This document shows positions 32,235 through 43,700 of a stretch of DNA of 64,000 bases, in pieces. Under the pieces are notes generated by a model that made no database searches, was not told the DNA's origin, and saw only the letters and a program-made list of their open reading frames with translations. Both the position numbers and the translations under genes were made by a program. The stretch is from NCBI RefSeq assembly GCF_000372725.1, contig NW_005196021.1, positions 92,351-156,350 of the forward strand, written 5' to 3'. The DNA comes from Emiliania huxleyi CCMP1516 (lineage: Eukaryota > Haptophyta > Isochrysidales > Noelaerhabdaceae). Within the stretch, counting starts at the first letter, position 1. Each line of letters begins with the position of its first letter.

Positions 32235-32850
32235 GCTAGACTAATACCAACCTCACCAACTATGTGGAGCAACGTAAAAAAGAAACGCAAATTGGTGGAT
32301 GTTTCAAAGATTTCAAAAGGGACGCAGTGACGCCAGCGGCTGGCAGCGGTGGTCGGGGAGATGTGAACTTCGTGGTTTTTCCCCCCTGCTTTCTTTTCTA
32401 TTGTCCAACGGAAAGTTGTTGTTGTTGTTGCTGTTGTGTTCAGATGGCGGCAGAAATCGGGCAGACAGAGAGGTTGAGGAAGTGGGAAAAGAATTTCTGC
32501 CGGTGATTCTCATCCCGCCAAGACACAAAAAAGCAGTCCCCCTCCGGGAATGTACGTAAGAGCCATTCTCTCTCACACACACATCATCACATTGAGAGTA
32601 CGTACACTGATTGAAAAATGGGCCAATCAGTATCAAAAAACCGTGTTGATTGGGTGTGGGGGCCGCCTCCCCTGCGTCTGTGCGGATGCTATCCGCTGCT
32701 CGACGAACCTTCAGACCAGGCCTCGCGCCCAGCCCGGTGGCCATTCGGCAAGCGTGCCGCAGGCCCGCAGCGGTCTGACCTCCTGCTCCCTCTCCTTCTC
32801 GTGCAAGCGTCGAATGGTGGCGTCCCCACCCTAAGCGACCTCCGGCTTCC
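32235..32850. other. Intergenic between phosphatase and rhomboid-like exon
   Basis: Contains a (gtt)n run (32418-32436) and a weak frame at 32618-32860; nothing recognised. Promoter of the phosphatase should be near the left edge. Confidence 0.4.
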
Positions 32851-32861
32851 TTGCCTAGTAG

Positions 32862-33201
32862 GCCAAGTGATTTCCAGTATTCAGAGCTGCCAGTGTACGC
32901 CCTCGTGCTCTCAAGCTCGTGCATCGCGTATGCGTGGCAAGTTGCCGGCATGTCTAACCAGAAGGCCTCCCAAGACGCTTCCCGCAACCCCTTTCTCCCG
33001 ACCCCTTCGTTTATGCGGCAGCACTTCACCTACCAACCACTCCGCAAGCTGGAGGGAACACAGCCGTGGTACACGCCGGTGACCGCGAATGTGAGCCACG
33101 CCTCAATTCCGCACTACATCTTCAACATGGTTTCACTCGCCGCAATCGGGCTGCCGCTCGCGCGACGGCTCGGCGCCTTGCGGGTCTCGTGCCTGTTCTG
33201 G
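32862..33201 (+). pseudogene. Rhomboid-like intramembrane protease, isolated exon
   Basis: One exon-like frame between an acceptor-like CCTAG and a strong donor (TTCTGG|GTGAGTGCG) at 33202. It encodes a membrane segment (LPVYALVLSSSCIAYAWQVAG), then QPWYTPVTANVSHASIPHY and IFNMVSLAAIGLPLARRLGA, which matches the rhomboid T-x-x-FSH..H-x-x-NM region with the HxxxN oxyanion helix. The GxSG catalytic-serine helix and the final His helix are not found in the next kilobase, where a gtagag minisatellite and an unrelated gene fragment lie. Either the remaining exons were lost, or they are not recognisable. Confidence 0.45.
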
Positions 33202-33337
33202 GTGAGTGCGCTCTCTGGCAAGCTGGTGCTCCTGCTAGAGACTAAGAGGCAGTACGACCGCAACGCCGGGCCTCCAAGTACCGAATTCGGCATCACTCGG
33301 CGCATCCGGCGGAATCTGGGGCCTCACCACTGTCTGA

Positions 33338-33480
33338 GGGAGGGTGTAGAGGATGTAGAGTGTAGAGCGCTGTAGAGCTGTAGAGATGTAGAGCGCTCTG
33401 GAGCGCTGTAGAGCTGTAGAGCTCTACATCGGGCGCGGGACGAACTGCGTGCGTTGTAGAGCGATGTAGAGCGCGATTTT
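33338..33480. repeat. gtagag minisatellite
   Basis: About 12 irregular units of gtagagcgct/gtagagct/gtagagatg, probably intronic to the rhomboid-like gene. Confidence 0.8.
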
Positions 33481-33496
33481 GCTGTGAACGTAGAGT

Positions 33497-34302
33497 TTGT
33501 TGTACTTTTAGCTTACTGGGAGAAAAGAGAGAGGGGGTTGTGTTCTCTAGGCCCCTACCTAAGGGCCCTACGCGCGGCGTGAGAGCTCGGAAGCGAGCTT
33601 TGCGAGGCTCTACAACCAACCCGCCTGGAAGGCAGTGACTCAGGGTCCCTCGACGCGCCGAGCTGGCCCGTCCGCGGCGCGTCCCCGCAGGTGGGCTTCT
33701 CCGAGCGGCACGCCTGGTATACTACTACCCGCACATGCTGTCATGCGGCACGAGGAGGCGCTGCTCTTCTACACGTACGAGCTACGACGGCACTGCGCCA
33801 CTCGAGGGGCCCCGCTTCGTCTTTCACACCGCACTCGGCGACACGGGCGGCGGCGGCGAGGCGGCCGCGCCGCCGAGCAGGAGCATCGAGTGCCGCTGCC
33901 TCGCGCTCTTCAGCTAGGCGGGCAGACGCCGAGACGCGTGGAGCCCGTGCACGATCGCCGGCTGTACTGTGCCGTTCCACGAGGCTGGTACACCGCCTCT
34001 GTATATAGTGCTCACCACGGCGGGCGCGCGGCGGCCGCATGCGCGCCAGTCGGGGTGTCGCCCAGTCGCCTTTTGTGGCCCCTCGCCCCCCCCCACATGC
34101 CACAACATGCACATGCACAGGTTGCGAGCCGGCCTGGGTGGCCGGTGAGGCGGCGTGCGTGCCGGTGTAAGGCGGCGTGTGGGCAGTAGAGAGAGGATAA
34201 GGGTCACTTTTTGCTTTTTGAGCCGATGTGTACTCGCTACTGTTGTACGTACTTATAGCTTACTGGGAGAAAAGAGAGAGGGGGTTGTGTTCTCTAGGCC
34301 CC
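33497..34302 (+). repeat. Pair of ~58-bp direct repeats 0.74 kb apart
   Basis: Blocks 33497-33554 and 34241-34302 share tgttgtac..tta, tagcttactgggagaaaaga and gagagggggttgtgttctct with an aggcccc end. They bracket the CmcJ-like fragment. Confidence 0.8.
33691..33917 (+). pseudogene. CmcJ/GA4-desaturase-like oxygenase, 3' fragment
   Basis: After a CCCGCAG acceptor-like site the three frames jointly show the family's end region: SERHAWY, YYPHM, RHEEALLFYTYE, SYDGTAPLEGPRFVFHTAL and RSIECRCLALFS before a stop at 33915-33917. The pieces lie in different frames within 150 bases, so about three shifts separate them, and no upstream exons were found. The family (2-oxoglutarate-dependent oxygenases of the CmcJ/AsaB type) acts on small molecules. 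I read it as a decayed gene copy; microexons or base-calling errors are the alternatives. Confidence 0.45.
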
Positions 34303-34384
34303 CTCTCTGTTGTATTCTTGAGCCGTATGGTACACCGCTCGAAACACAATGTTTTTCACTCTCAGAGCGTCCGACCGGCCGCCT

Positions 34385-35786
34385 TTACGACCCCTGCTTC
34401 TTGGGCAGCAGCTGGTCCGACAGGTCATCTCCGTGGCCTAGGCAGCCGTGTTCGCCCTTGCCCCAGGTAAGCACGGCGCCGTCGGCGGTGATGGCGATGC
34501 TGTGGAATCCTCCAGCCGAGACGGCGACGACGCGCAGACCGACAAAGGCTTCGACCTTCTTGGGCTGCCGCTGGCCCTGCGTGTCGCCGTGGCCCAGCTT
34601 GCCTAAGTATCCGCCGCCCCAGCTCCACACAGCGCCGTCGGCGGTGAGGGCGAGGCTGTGACTGCCTCCAGCCGACACAGCGACGACGCGCTGCCCAGCC
34701 AAGGCCTCGATCTTCTTGGGCAGCGGCTGGTCCTGCGTGTCGCCGTGGCCCAACCGGCCAGAGGCTCTCCAGCCCCAGCTCCAGACGGAACCGTCAGCGG
34801 TGATGGCGAGGCTGTGGTATCCTCCAGCCGACACAGCGATCACGCGCCGCCCCGCCAAGGCCTCGATCTTCTTTGGCAGCAGCTGGTTCTGCGCGTCGCC
34901 GTGGCCCAGCCTGCCGTAGCCTCCGTCGCCCCAGCTCCAGACAGCGCCGTCGGCGGTGAGGGCGAGGCTGTGTTCGCCTCCAGCCGAGACGGCGACGACG
35001 CGCTGGCCCGCAAAGGCCTCGACCTTCTTCGGCAGCCACTGATGCTCTGGGTCGCCGTGGCCCAACCGGCCTCGCCCTCCACAGCCCCAGCTCCAGGCGC
35101 TGCCCTCGGCAGTGATGGCGAGGCTGTGACTATCTCCAGCCGAGACGGCGACGACGAGCTGGCCAGCCAAGGCATCGACTTTCTTCGGCTGCCAATGGTG
35201 TTGCCCGTCGTCGTGGCCCAGGCGGCCAGTGCTTCCATAGCCCCAGCTCCAGACGCCGTCGGCGGTCACGGCGAGGCTGTGGTACCATGCAGCCGACACA
35301 CTCACGGCGCGCTCGCCGCCCATCGAAGAGGAGAGGCGGGTCGGCGTGTTGAGCCGCGTCACGCCCTCGCCGTGCCCGAGCAGCTCTGGGTCGTTGGACG
35401 AGCCGCACGACGAGAGCCGCCCCTCGCCGTCGATGAAGAGGCTGTGGGAGGAGCCTGCCGCCGCCCTCGCCGGCGGGTTGGACTCGTGCAACAACGCCGC
35501 ATAGCACAGCCATCGCACGGCGCAGCCCTCGTCCTCTGGCAGCGCCGGCAGCTCGAAGCCGCGCCCTTGCGCCCACAAGCGGATGCCTTGCTCCGCGAGC
35601 GAGTGAAAGAGCAGCGAGACGGCCGCGACGCGAGCGATGTCGGCGGGGCTGTCGCAGCGAGAGAGGACGCGCTCGAGGAGCTCCCTGGGGAGGTCGAGCA
35701 AGCGGACGGGCGGCGGCGCGTCTGGCGAGGGAGCGGCGGTGGCGGTGGAGGCGAGGCGGCGCGAGCGGCGGCGCGGCGGTGGACAT
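34385..35786 (-). CDS. F-box protein with RCC1 repeats
   Basis: The frame reads from at least 35750 to the stop at 34385. An F-box stands first: PVRLLDLPRELLERVLSRCD with SPADIARVAAVSLLFHSLAE. It is followed by about seven RCC1 repeats of ~51 residues with the G-x-x-HSLAxTxDGxxWSWG and GxLGHGD pattern. F-box proteins bring substrates to SCF ubiquitin ligases; the RCC1 propeller would be the substrate-binding part. The 5' end is unresolved: the ATG at 35786 (MSTAAPPLAPP) is in another frame, and only a very short intron would connect it. The DNA repeats are strikingly uniform (e.g. ctccagccgacacagcgacg), suggesting recent repeat expansion or gene conversion. Confidence 0.75.
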
Positions 35787-36264
35787 CGCGAAGAAAAGAA
35801 AAACGCCACGCGAATTATACGAAGGTCGTACTGACCGCCGACAGATTCCTCCAGACAGCAGACAGCGAGGCCGATGACGATCGGCCGTCGATCCCGAGGC
35901 ACGAGGGTCGTCGGTTGAGCTAGGGAGCCTGGCGTTTGTTTTGTTTCCTGGCGATGGACGCCAAACACTCTCTCTCTCTCTCTGGACGCCACCGCGACGC
36001 CTCGTGGGTCGTGGCATCTCTCTCGCCGTCGGCGAGCTAGGGGCTCGCGAACGCCCGAATTAATACAGTGTGCCGTGAATGTGAACGAATAGTTTGACGT
36101 GCGTCCGTGTTCGGATCCTCCGACAAGGTAATAAATAAATAAATAGAGCAGACATCTCCAGGAGAGACAGGTAGAGGGCGGTGTGGCTAGTGAGCTGTTT
36201 CTTTTGCTTTGCAGCGCATCTTGCGAGAAGAGCATCGGCTCCGAGCCGAACACATTTCCAGAGC

Positions 36265-38720
36265 ATGGGCAAGGCGCGTCGCCCCTGCCCGCCGCCGCCT
36301 CCTTCGCCGTCGCCGGCCACCCGGCGCCGCATCCGTCGCCTGCCAGTCGCCACACCTCCGCCTCTCCGCCCCACCCTCTCTCCTCCACCTCGCCGCGGCC
36401 GTCCCCGTGCCAGGGTGGATCTGCTAGCGGCACGACGGCGGTGGAGCGGCTGGGCCCGCTCGCCGCCACGATCCCGCTCGACGCGAAGGACGTGACCAAG
36501 CGCAGCATCCGCGAGAGCATCCCGCCGCACCTCTTCAAGCGCTCGTACGTCAAGTCGCTGGGCCACGTCGCGCTGGACCTCTGCTGGGTCGCGGGCACAT
36601 GGGTGGCTGCGCTGATGGCGCTGCGGGTGCTCCCGGGGTTCTGCGCGCCGCTCGTCTGGTGCGCCTACTGGCTCTACCAGGGCATCAACTGCACCGCGCT
36701 CTGGGCGAGCTCTCCAGCCCTGAGCTGCACACGTCTCGTGAGCGCCCGCTCAGCTGCCGGCCGCCTGCTGCCCCTCTCGACCGCAGGTGCTGGCGCACGA
36801 GTGCGGACACGGCGGCTTCACGGACTCGAGGCTGGTGAACGACATCGTCGGCTGGCTCCTCCACTCCTCCCTCCTCACGCCCTACTTCTCGTGGGCGATC
36901 ACGTGCGCCCCTCTCTGCCTCCCCGCCTCTCCGCCTCTCCCCGCCTCTCCGCCTCTCCGCCTCTCCGCCTCCCCGCCTCCCCGCCTCTCCGCCTCTCCGC
37001 CTCTCCGCCTCTCCGCGCCTCGCCCCGCGCCAGCCCCACCGCTCCAGCCCCGCACCCGGGCTCCCTCCGCCAACCCGCCCACCGCACACCCTCGCCGCAC
37101 ACCCTCGCCGCCCGTCACGGGCAGGCAGTGGCCTACCCCCCCCCCCCCTCTCCCTCCCCTCCTTTCCACTCGCCTCCCAGCCCCTCGCCCCTCGCCCCCT
37201 CGTCCCACCCTGCAACACTCCCTCTCCCCTCGCACCCTCCCTCTCCCCTCCCACCGCCGCCACCGCTTCCCCTCCCACCGCCGCCGCCGCCCCTCCCGCC
37301 GCCGCCACCGCTTGCCCTGCCGCCGCCGCCAGGCACGCCAAGCACCACCACTACACGAACCACATGACGAACGGAGAGACGTGGGTCCCGTCCACCGCCA
37401 GCCCCGACAAGGCCTCCGTCAAGTTCGCAAAGTCTGCCGCCGGGACGTGGCGCCGCATCGTCGTCGTCGCGCTGCTGGGCTGGCGCACCACACCCCCGCT
37501 GAGAGCACGCCACGACCCTCCCTTCGCCCACACGCTCTCCAACGCGCGCCTCGAGAGGACGCCGCGCCCCTCCGCCGTGTTCCTGCCCGCCTCCTCGCAC
37601 AAGGCGCCTCTCGAGCGGCCACCACACCTTGCACTGACGTGCGTCGCGCCACGCAAGGTACACGTACCTGCTCACCAACGCGACGGGCGCCAAGCAAAAC
37701 GCGGGCCAGTCGCACTTCTCTCCGAGTGCGCGCGCGCTCTTCAAGCCGAAGGACGCCAACCTCGTCCGCGCCTCCAACCTCGGCGCGCCGCCCCTCACAT
37801 CCGCCCTTCAAACCAGCACTCGAGAGGACTCGAGAGGACACGCACTCCGCTGTCTTCCGCTGCGCGCGATGCTGCAAAGACACCGCCCGCGCCCTGACCG
37901 CGGCGTGTCCCTCGCGCAGGCATGCTGCTGATGGGCGGTGTGCTCGCTTGGTGCGTGAGCGTGTGGGGCGCCTCTGCGGTCTGCTTCAACTACCTCGTGC
38001 CGCAGGCGAGAGAGACGCTTCCGAGACGCCTCCGAGACACGTCCCCGGCACTCCGCGGAACCTCCCGGACGCTTCCCGACGCTTCCCGACGCTTCCCCGG
38101 CCCGTCCGTACCTTCTGCCGCACCGTGGCGGCCGGAGCTCCTCACGTACCGTCACCTGGGCTGCCCCCCCCCCCCCCCCGCGCCTACCATTAGTCTCGCT
38201 CCTCTCCTTTCCCCAGACCGTCTGCGACTTCTTCCTGTGCGCCATCACCTTCATGCAGCACACACACGAGGCCGTCCCCCACTTCGACGCGGAGAAGTGG
38301 ACCTGGCTGCGCGGCGCGCTCTCCACCATCGACCGCTCGATGGGCCCGCACGTCGACTGGAGGCGAGCCCCACCAGAGAGGACCGAGAGGACCCAAGCCT
38401 CGAGGGGCCCCGCGCGCGTCCCGCCGGAGCGCGCCTCGGTCGCCCGCTCTCGCACCCCCCCCCCCCCCTCACGCCCTCGCAGGGTGCACCACATCGTCGA
38501 CTCACACGTGGTGCACCACATCTTCTCCGAGATGCCCTTCTACGGCGCCAAGGAGGCCACCCCGTACGTGCGCAAGCACCTCGGCGTCTACTACAAGTCG
38601 CACTTCGGCACGGCCGTCGGCGGCTCCGAGTTTCTCGGCTACTGGAAGGACTTTTACGAGTGCATGCACAAGGCCGTCGTCGTCGGGCCCGGCGAGGACG
38701 GCTTCCTCTGGTTCCGCTGA
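36265..38720 (+). CDS. Membrane fatty-acid desaturase, delta-12/omega-6 type
   Basis: Eight exons give 386 aa, the usual length: 36265-36273, 36414-36704, 36787-36902, 37333-37482, 37658-37782, 37920-38005, 38217-38362, 38483-38720. Exon 1 codes only MGK. The three histidine boxes are present: HECGH in exon 3, HAKHH in exon 4 and HVVHH in exon 8, with the usual [12 protein letters not shown] after box 2. Transmembrane segments include [19 protein letters not shown] and [20 protein letters not shown]. The enzyme inserts a double bond in acyl chains of membrane lipids, in ER or plastid; no clear transit peptide is seen. Regiospecificity (delta-12 versus omega-3) is inferred from overall pattern only. 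Six of seven introns begin with GC; intron 3 (430 nt) contains compound cctctccgc arrays. Confidence 0.9.
36909..37015 (+). repeat. cgcctctc tandem array in desaturase intron 3
   Basis: Thirteen or so units of ctccgcctct/ccccgcctct fill the start of the intron; a second C-rich block with caccgccgccgc units lies at its end (37250-37330). Confidence 0.85.
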
Positions 38721-39360
38721 GCCCCGCTCGCCCCCCGCTGTGCGGCGGCGGCGGCGGCGGCGGTGCGGAGGATGGCGCGGCGCGTTGAGCGCGCCACGCC
38801 ACAGTGCTCCGTCCCACCCGCCCTGGCGGCGTTGGCGCGTACTGATGTAGTGCAGTCGGGAGAGAGAGAGAGCTAGAGAGAGAGAAGAGAGAGAGGGAGA
38901 TGGAGCTCACGCACGCCGGCCGCTCGCTGTGAGTTCTCACTCTCGACACGCGCGCCTAACCCTCTATACTGTGTGTCCCCTGTCCGTTGGAGTCACCTGT
39001 GTTTGCCCACCTTCGGCATCGCTGGGAGTGGGGGCACCTCCCGGTCAAGGGAGACCTATATTCTGTTCGGTGTGTGATAAAAGTGATCGCGGATCCGCAT
39101 GGGCGTAGGCGCGTAGCCGCTTCTCCCCACCACCGCGGCGCGCGGGGGTCCCCCCCCCCGCGCGCCGCGGGCACTTATCCGTATAAGGCTTATGTCGCGT
39201 TCCCGCGGGAGAGGAGCGAGGTGTGCGCGGCGGGGAGCCCGCCGCGGTGGACTTGGATCTTGGGGATTGGGTGTTGTTGGATCGGTTGCTGAAATATGTA
39301 AGAAAGACACGCTCCCCATGTAAAAACACACTCTCGACGTCTCTCTAAGTCTCCCCCCCC
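38721..39360. other. Intergenic; no supported gene
   Basis: Convergent ends of the desaturase (+) and HNH-like (-) genes. Holds a (ga)n-rich stretch at 38862-38900 and a C-run. No coding signal. Confidence 0.45.
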
Positions 39361-39366
39361 TCTCTG

Positions 39367-39453
<87 letters not shown>

Positions 39454-39464
39454 GTATGTATGTA

Positions 39465-39555
<91 letters not shown>
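39361..39555. repeat. Compound (TC)n-(TATG)n-(TG)n microsatellite
   Basis: TC run from about 39361 to 39449, four tatg units, then a TG run to 39555: almost 200 bases of uninterrupted simple repeat. Confidence 0.98.
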
Positions 39556-39557
<2 letters not shown>

Positions 39558-39673
39558 GTGTCCATGCCGGTAACACGCAAGAGAGTCAATGCGCACTGTA
39601 TTGTTCAGCTAGCGCGAGGCCCGCCTTGACAGCCAGGCGCGGGAGGGGGGGGGGGGAGAAGAGGAGAGAAGGG

Positions 39674-40435
39674 TCATGCCCCGGCACGGCGCGACGCGCG
39701 GACGGCCGTCATCAGCTGCTGACCCTTGGCGAAGAGCCGCTGCGCCTCGTCCGCGGGGTCGGAGCTCGAGCCGCCTGCCGCGATCGGGTTGTAGTACTTC
39801 GCTGGATTGCCCCGCGGGTCGGTGCGGTTGCCGTACTTGATGGACGCGCGGACGGCCCGCTCCGTCTTCTCCTTGCCCGCAAGAAAGGCGTTCAAGTCGT
39901 CATAGTTGTCGCCGATCGAGCGGTTGAAGGTGGAGCCGAGCGCGTAGAGGAAGTTGTCGGGGTGGTCGGCGCCGCCGTTGGAGTTGGCGATGATGTGGAA
40001 GACGTCCTGGCCGTCGATCGCATCCTCGCCGAGCAGCGAGCGCAGGAGGCGTGCGTACGCCTTACGCGACATGCACTCCGACTCCGCGATCTCCTTGCGC
40101 GCCGCCTTCCGCCGCTCCATCGCCTCCTTCTTCGCCTTTGAGCCGGGGCCCTTGGGCGGCTCGCCCTCAACCTCTCGAAGCTTGGCCTCGAGCTTGGAGT
40201 TTGCGGCCAGGATCTCCGCCTCGTTGTCGGCGTACAGATTCTCGATCTCCTTGCGCGCAGCAATGGCCTCGGCGGACGCCGAATTCGCGGCCTCCGTGGC
40301 AGCGACATTGCCTGACGCCACTGCACCAACTGCGCTTAACGCCCCCGCCATCACCTGCTGCGACATTTGCATCTGCTGTTGCTGCTGCTGCTGCATGAAC
40401 TGCTGCATCTGCTGCATCTGCTGCTGCTGCATCAT
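39674..40435 (-). CDS. Poly-Q/coiled-coil protein with HNH-like C-terminal motif
   Basis: Single-exon frame of 253 aa from ATG 40435. The N-terminus is Gln/Met-rich (MMQQQQMQQMQQFM). An Ala-rich hydrophobic stretch and a charged coiled coil follow (ARKEIENLYADNEAEILAA, then a Lys/Arg-rich segment). The C-terminal third contains GQDVFHIIANSNGGADHPDN and LGSTFNRSIGDNYD, an H-x-x-x-x-NGG-x-x-x-x-x-N-x-x-x-x-x-x-x-x-N-R pattern that resembles HNH endonuclease cores (His, Asn, Asn/His). Key metal ligands are only partly matched, so nuclease activity is a guess. It lies head-to-head with the ZRANB3-like translocase, which has its own HNH domain; with ~300 bases between starts, the two may share a promoter. 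Confidence 0.6.
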   Translation of the reverse strand: MMQQQQMQQMQQFMQQQQQQQMQMSQQVMAGALSAVGAVASGNVAATEAANSASAEAIAARKEIENLYADNEAEILAANSKLEAKLREVEGEPPKGPGSKAKKEAMERRKAARKEIAESECMSRKAYARLLRSLLGEDAIDGQDVFHIIANSNGGADHPDNFLYALGSTFNRSIGDNYDDLNAFLAGKEKTERAVRASIKYGNRTDPRGNPAKYYNPIAAGGSSSDPADEAQRLFAKGQQLMTAVRASRRAGA

Positions 40436-40504
40436 CTAGGACGATCAGGGGGAAACGGTCCTGGCGAGCTCTCTTGGCTTTTAAAATTCTTCTCTTCGAG
40501 GCGC

Positions 40505-40610
40505 GCCAGAAGCGGCCAACAGTGTTAGTGCCAGTGCGCGCCAGTCCCGTGCCTAGTGTAAGGAAGAAAACAGACAGCCCAAGGGAGGGATGGGACGGCA
40601 CGTGTGGTGC
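40505..40610 (+). repeat. Partial dispersed repeat (gtgttagtgccagtg block plus repeat A)
   Basis: gtgttagtgccagtgcgcgc with ccagtcccgtgcctagtgta continues into a truncated repeat A (aagggagggatgggacggca). The first block also occurs near 20808 and 61650, and in part near 18455. Confidence 0.7.
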
Positions 40611-40734
40611 GCGCGTAAAGTTCTTTTCTCTTCGCGCGCGGCGCCGAGAAGCGGCCGAGGATCCCCGTGTCGCCCGGGTCGGGCGCAAGACAGTCGTTTG
40701 TTCTCTTGTCAACGTTGCGGAACGCGTCCACGCA

Positions 40735-43700
40735 ATGCAGTCGCCAGCACCGGCCCCAGCACCTGGGGACCTTGCTTCACAGTCGCTGCTGTCCCGGCTG
40801 ACGATGCGCCCGCTCAAGGCTCTCTGCGCAACGCACGGCGTCGATCACGGTCTAGCTGGCAAACGAAAGGACGTGCTCGTTGACCGCCTGCAAAAGATCC
40901 GGAAGGTGACGGTTGGCGAGTGTGAGGCGCTCCTCCCGACCGCCGCTGCGAACCGCCCGGCAGGCGGCGCGGGCAAGGGCGCCGGCAGGGCCAAGGCGGA
41001 TGCAACAATGCGCACTCGGCTCGAGGCTTACTTTGCGTCGGGCGGAGACGAACTAAAGTGCTCCGCATGCCGGCGGCCGCTTAGCAGAGTGCAGGAGCTC
41101 CGGCCTCCGCACGGACACGGCGTCTTCCTGAACGTCTCGTGCGGCTTCTTCCCGCAGTGCAAGCGGACGCACAAGCTGCGCGAAATCTACCTCCTCTACA
41201 AGCGGCTGCTCTCTCCGAGGATCGTCTTCGAGGCGGTCAGCCTGCGCGGCATCCTCGGCGCGGAGCGCGACGCCTTCTCGGTGAGCGTGGACGCGAGCAA
41301 TGCGCTCGGCGTCGCGCTGCTCGATGAGCTCGTCCAGCGAGCCGACCTCGCGCCGCTCGCGCAGCGGCCAGACACTGCCGACGAGGCGTCCCTCGTCTCC
41401 GGCACCTGCGGCAGGCGGGGGGTCCTCTTTCTGCTTTCGGACTACGCCGCGGTGCACGCGGCGGCCGTGGAGCTGCTGGTTGCGCGCAGGAGCGAGGCGG
41501 CGCCTGCGAGTGGCGGCGGCGGTGGCGGCGGCACCGAGGAGCCCTTCAAGCTCGTTGGCCTGCCTGAGAGCGACGGGCAGCTCTCTCTCTTCCTTCACGC
41601 GGCGGGCGTGAGCGACAGCGCTGCCTCGGGAGGGGCCGGGACCTCGGGAGGGGCCGGGACTTCGGGAGCCGGGACCTCCGACGAGGCTGCCTCGGCCAGC
41701 GAGCTCGCCGCTGGGTGGCGTGGGGAGGACGAGGCGCTCGCTCTCGCAGGCGAGCGGCGGCTGCGCGAGTGCGGCGTCTGGTGGCGACTCCGGTCGTACC
41801 AGCGCGAGGGCGTCCGGCGCAGCCTGCAGATGGGCGGCACGCTGCTGCTCTGTGACGAGATGGGGCTCGGCAAGACGCTGACCGCGCTAGCGACGGTGGT
41901 CGCACTCGACGCGTGGCCTTGCCTCGCCATCGTGCCAGCCGTCACGCGGCGGGGGTGGGCGTGCGAGGTCGAGCGATGGCTCACCGGCGTGTTGGGGCCA
42001 TCCGACGTCCACATTGTCTACGACCAGTTCGACGCCTTGGACCCGAGCCGCCCCATCCCCAAGCTCGTCATCATCTCGCCAAAGATGGCGGACCGCACGC
42101 ACCAGCACCGCAACTTGCTGGCGCGGGCGTGGGGCAGCGCCATCCTCGACGAGGCGGGACGGCGCTGGCAGTGCTGTCGGGGGAGAGAGAGAGGCGAGAT
42201 GGTCGGGTTCTGATGATAGGCGCACGTCCTGGCGACGGCGGCGGTCCGCCAGGACGCCGAGCAGACCACCTCGCTCATGGCCCTGCTGCAGAGCGTCCCC
42301 CGGCGGCTGCTGCTCACCGGCACGCCCGCGACGAGCCGCCTCTTCGACTCTTTCAACCTATTCCAGGTGCTGCGGCCAGGCCTGCTCGCCGCGAATAAGT
42401 ACGAGTACAAGGCGCGCTTCTTCGACGGCGCCTCGTCGTCGGCGGCGCTCAAGTACCCGAAGCAGCTTCCACTGCTCGTGCACAGATTCCTGATGGTGCG
42501 GCGCACGAAGAGGCAGGTGCTGCTCTCCACGCGGCCCGAGCAGGCGGTCGGCGCGGACACTCCCCTCACATCGACACTTCCGCAACAGGTGATGGACGAC
42601 CTCCCGCACCGGCTCGATGAGCAAGTTGACTTGCCGCTCGCCCTCGGCCACGCAAGGGAGGCGATCCGCGCGTTTGGAGCGGCGCCCCTGCCGCCGGACG
42701 ACTTGGCGCGCGCCGAGGGCGGCGACGCCGACGACAGCGCCCCCGACAGCCTGGAGGCTGCTGGCGTGAAGGCGAAGGCTCACCGCCTCGGCTTGCTCAA
42801 GGCCGTGGCCCTCTCCGAGCCGGAGTCTTGGCTGCACGCGCGGCTCCGCACCCTCGCCACGGCGGCGGCAGACGCGCGGCAGAGGGGCGAGCGGCCGCGC
42901 AAGCTCGTCGTCTTTGCGCACCACGAGAGGGTGATGGACCTTCTCGAGAAGACCATCGGCGAGCGACTCGCGGACGCCGCCACGCCGGCCAGCGGGGGTG
43001 GCGACGGCGAGTCGGCGCCGTGGCATGGCGTGCGCATCGATGGCAGCCATTCGGGCGTGGCGAAGAACGCGCTCCTGGACGCATTTCGCGACAACGACTC
43101 TTGCTTGGCGGCACTGCTCTCGATCAAGGCTTGCGGGACGGGCGTGGACGGGCTGCAGCACACGGCGGACCACGCCGTCTTCGTCGAGCTGCAAGAGACG
43201 TATGCCCTCGCCCACCAGGCAGCCGCTCGGCTGCACCGCTCGGGGCAGACGCAACGTGTGCTCCTCACGTGGCTGCTTGCCTGCGGACCGCCGCGCCGCG
43301 GCCGGCTACTGGCGGGCGCGGATGCCGGCGACAGCGGTGGCGACGAGGCGTCCGCCTTGCTACGCGAGTGCTCGAGTGCAGACGCACGGATGTGGGCGTC
43401 GCTGCAGCGCAACGCGGAGGAGATCGACGAGGCTAGCAGCTCTTTTGCTTGCCGCAGCCGCCGCTGCGCATTCGGCGTTTTGCACCAGAGCTGCTCTGAC
43501 TGTCACCTGTAGGTATTCAGCGGCGCCGTGCAGCAGTCGGCGAGCGGCAGCTATACACAGACGGCGGCGGCGCGGGACGATCCGTCGGGAAACGGGCTGC
43601 CGCCACCGCCGCTCGCGCCGCCGAGCGCCGCCGAGCTGGAGGCGCTTCACTTCGGCGTCTCGCCGCACACGAGGTGCCGCGATACTTCCGAGACACTTCC

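Noticed and set aside
33338-33480. gtagag repeats considered as a CRISPR-like array.
   Set aside because: Units are short, adjacent and irregular without unique spacers; it is a minisatellite in a eukaryotic sequence.
36299-38788. Several long + and - frames full of Pro/Arg/Gly over the desaturase and downstream.
   Set aside because: They cross exons and introns of the desaturase without any domain and reflect the cgcctctc and ccgcc arrays.
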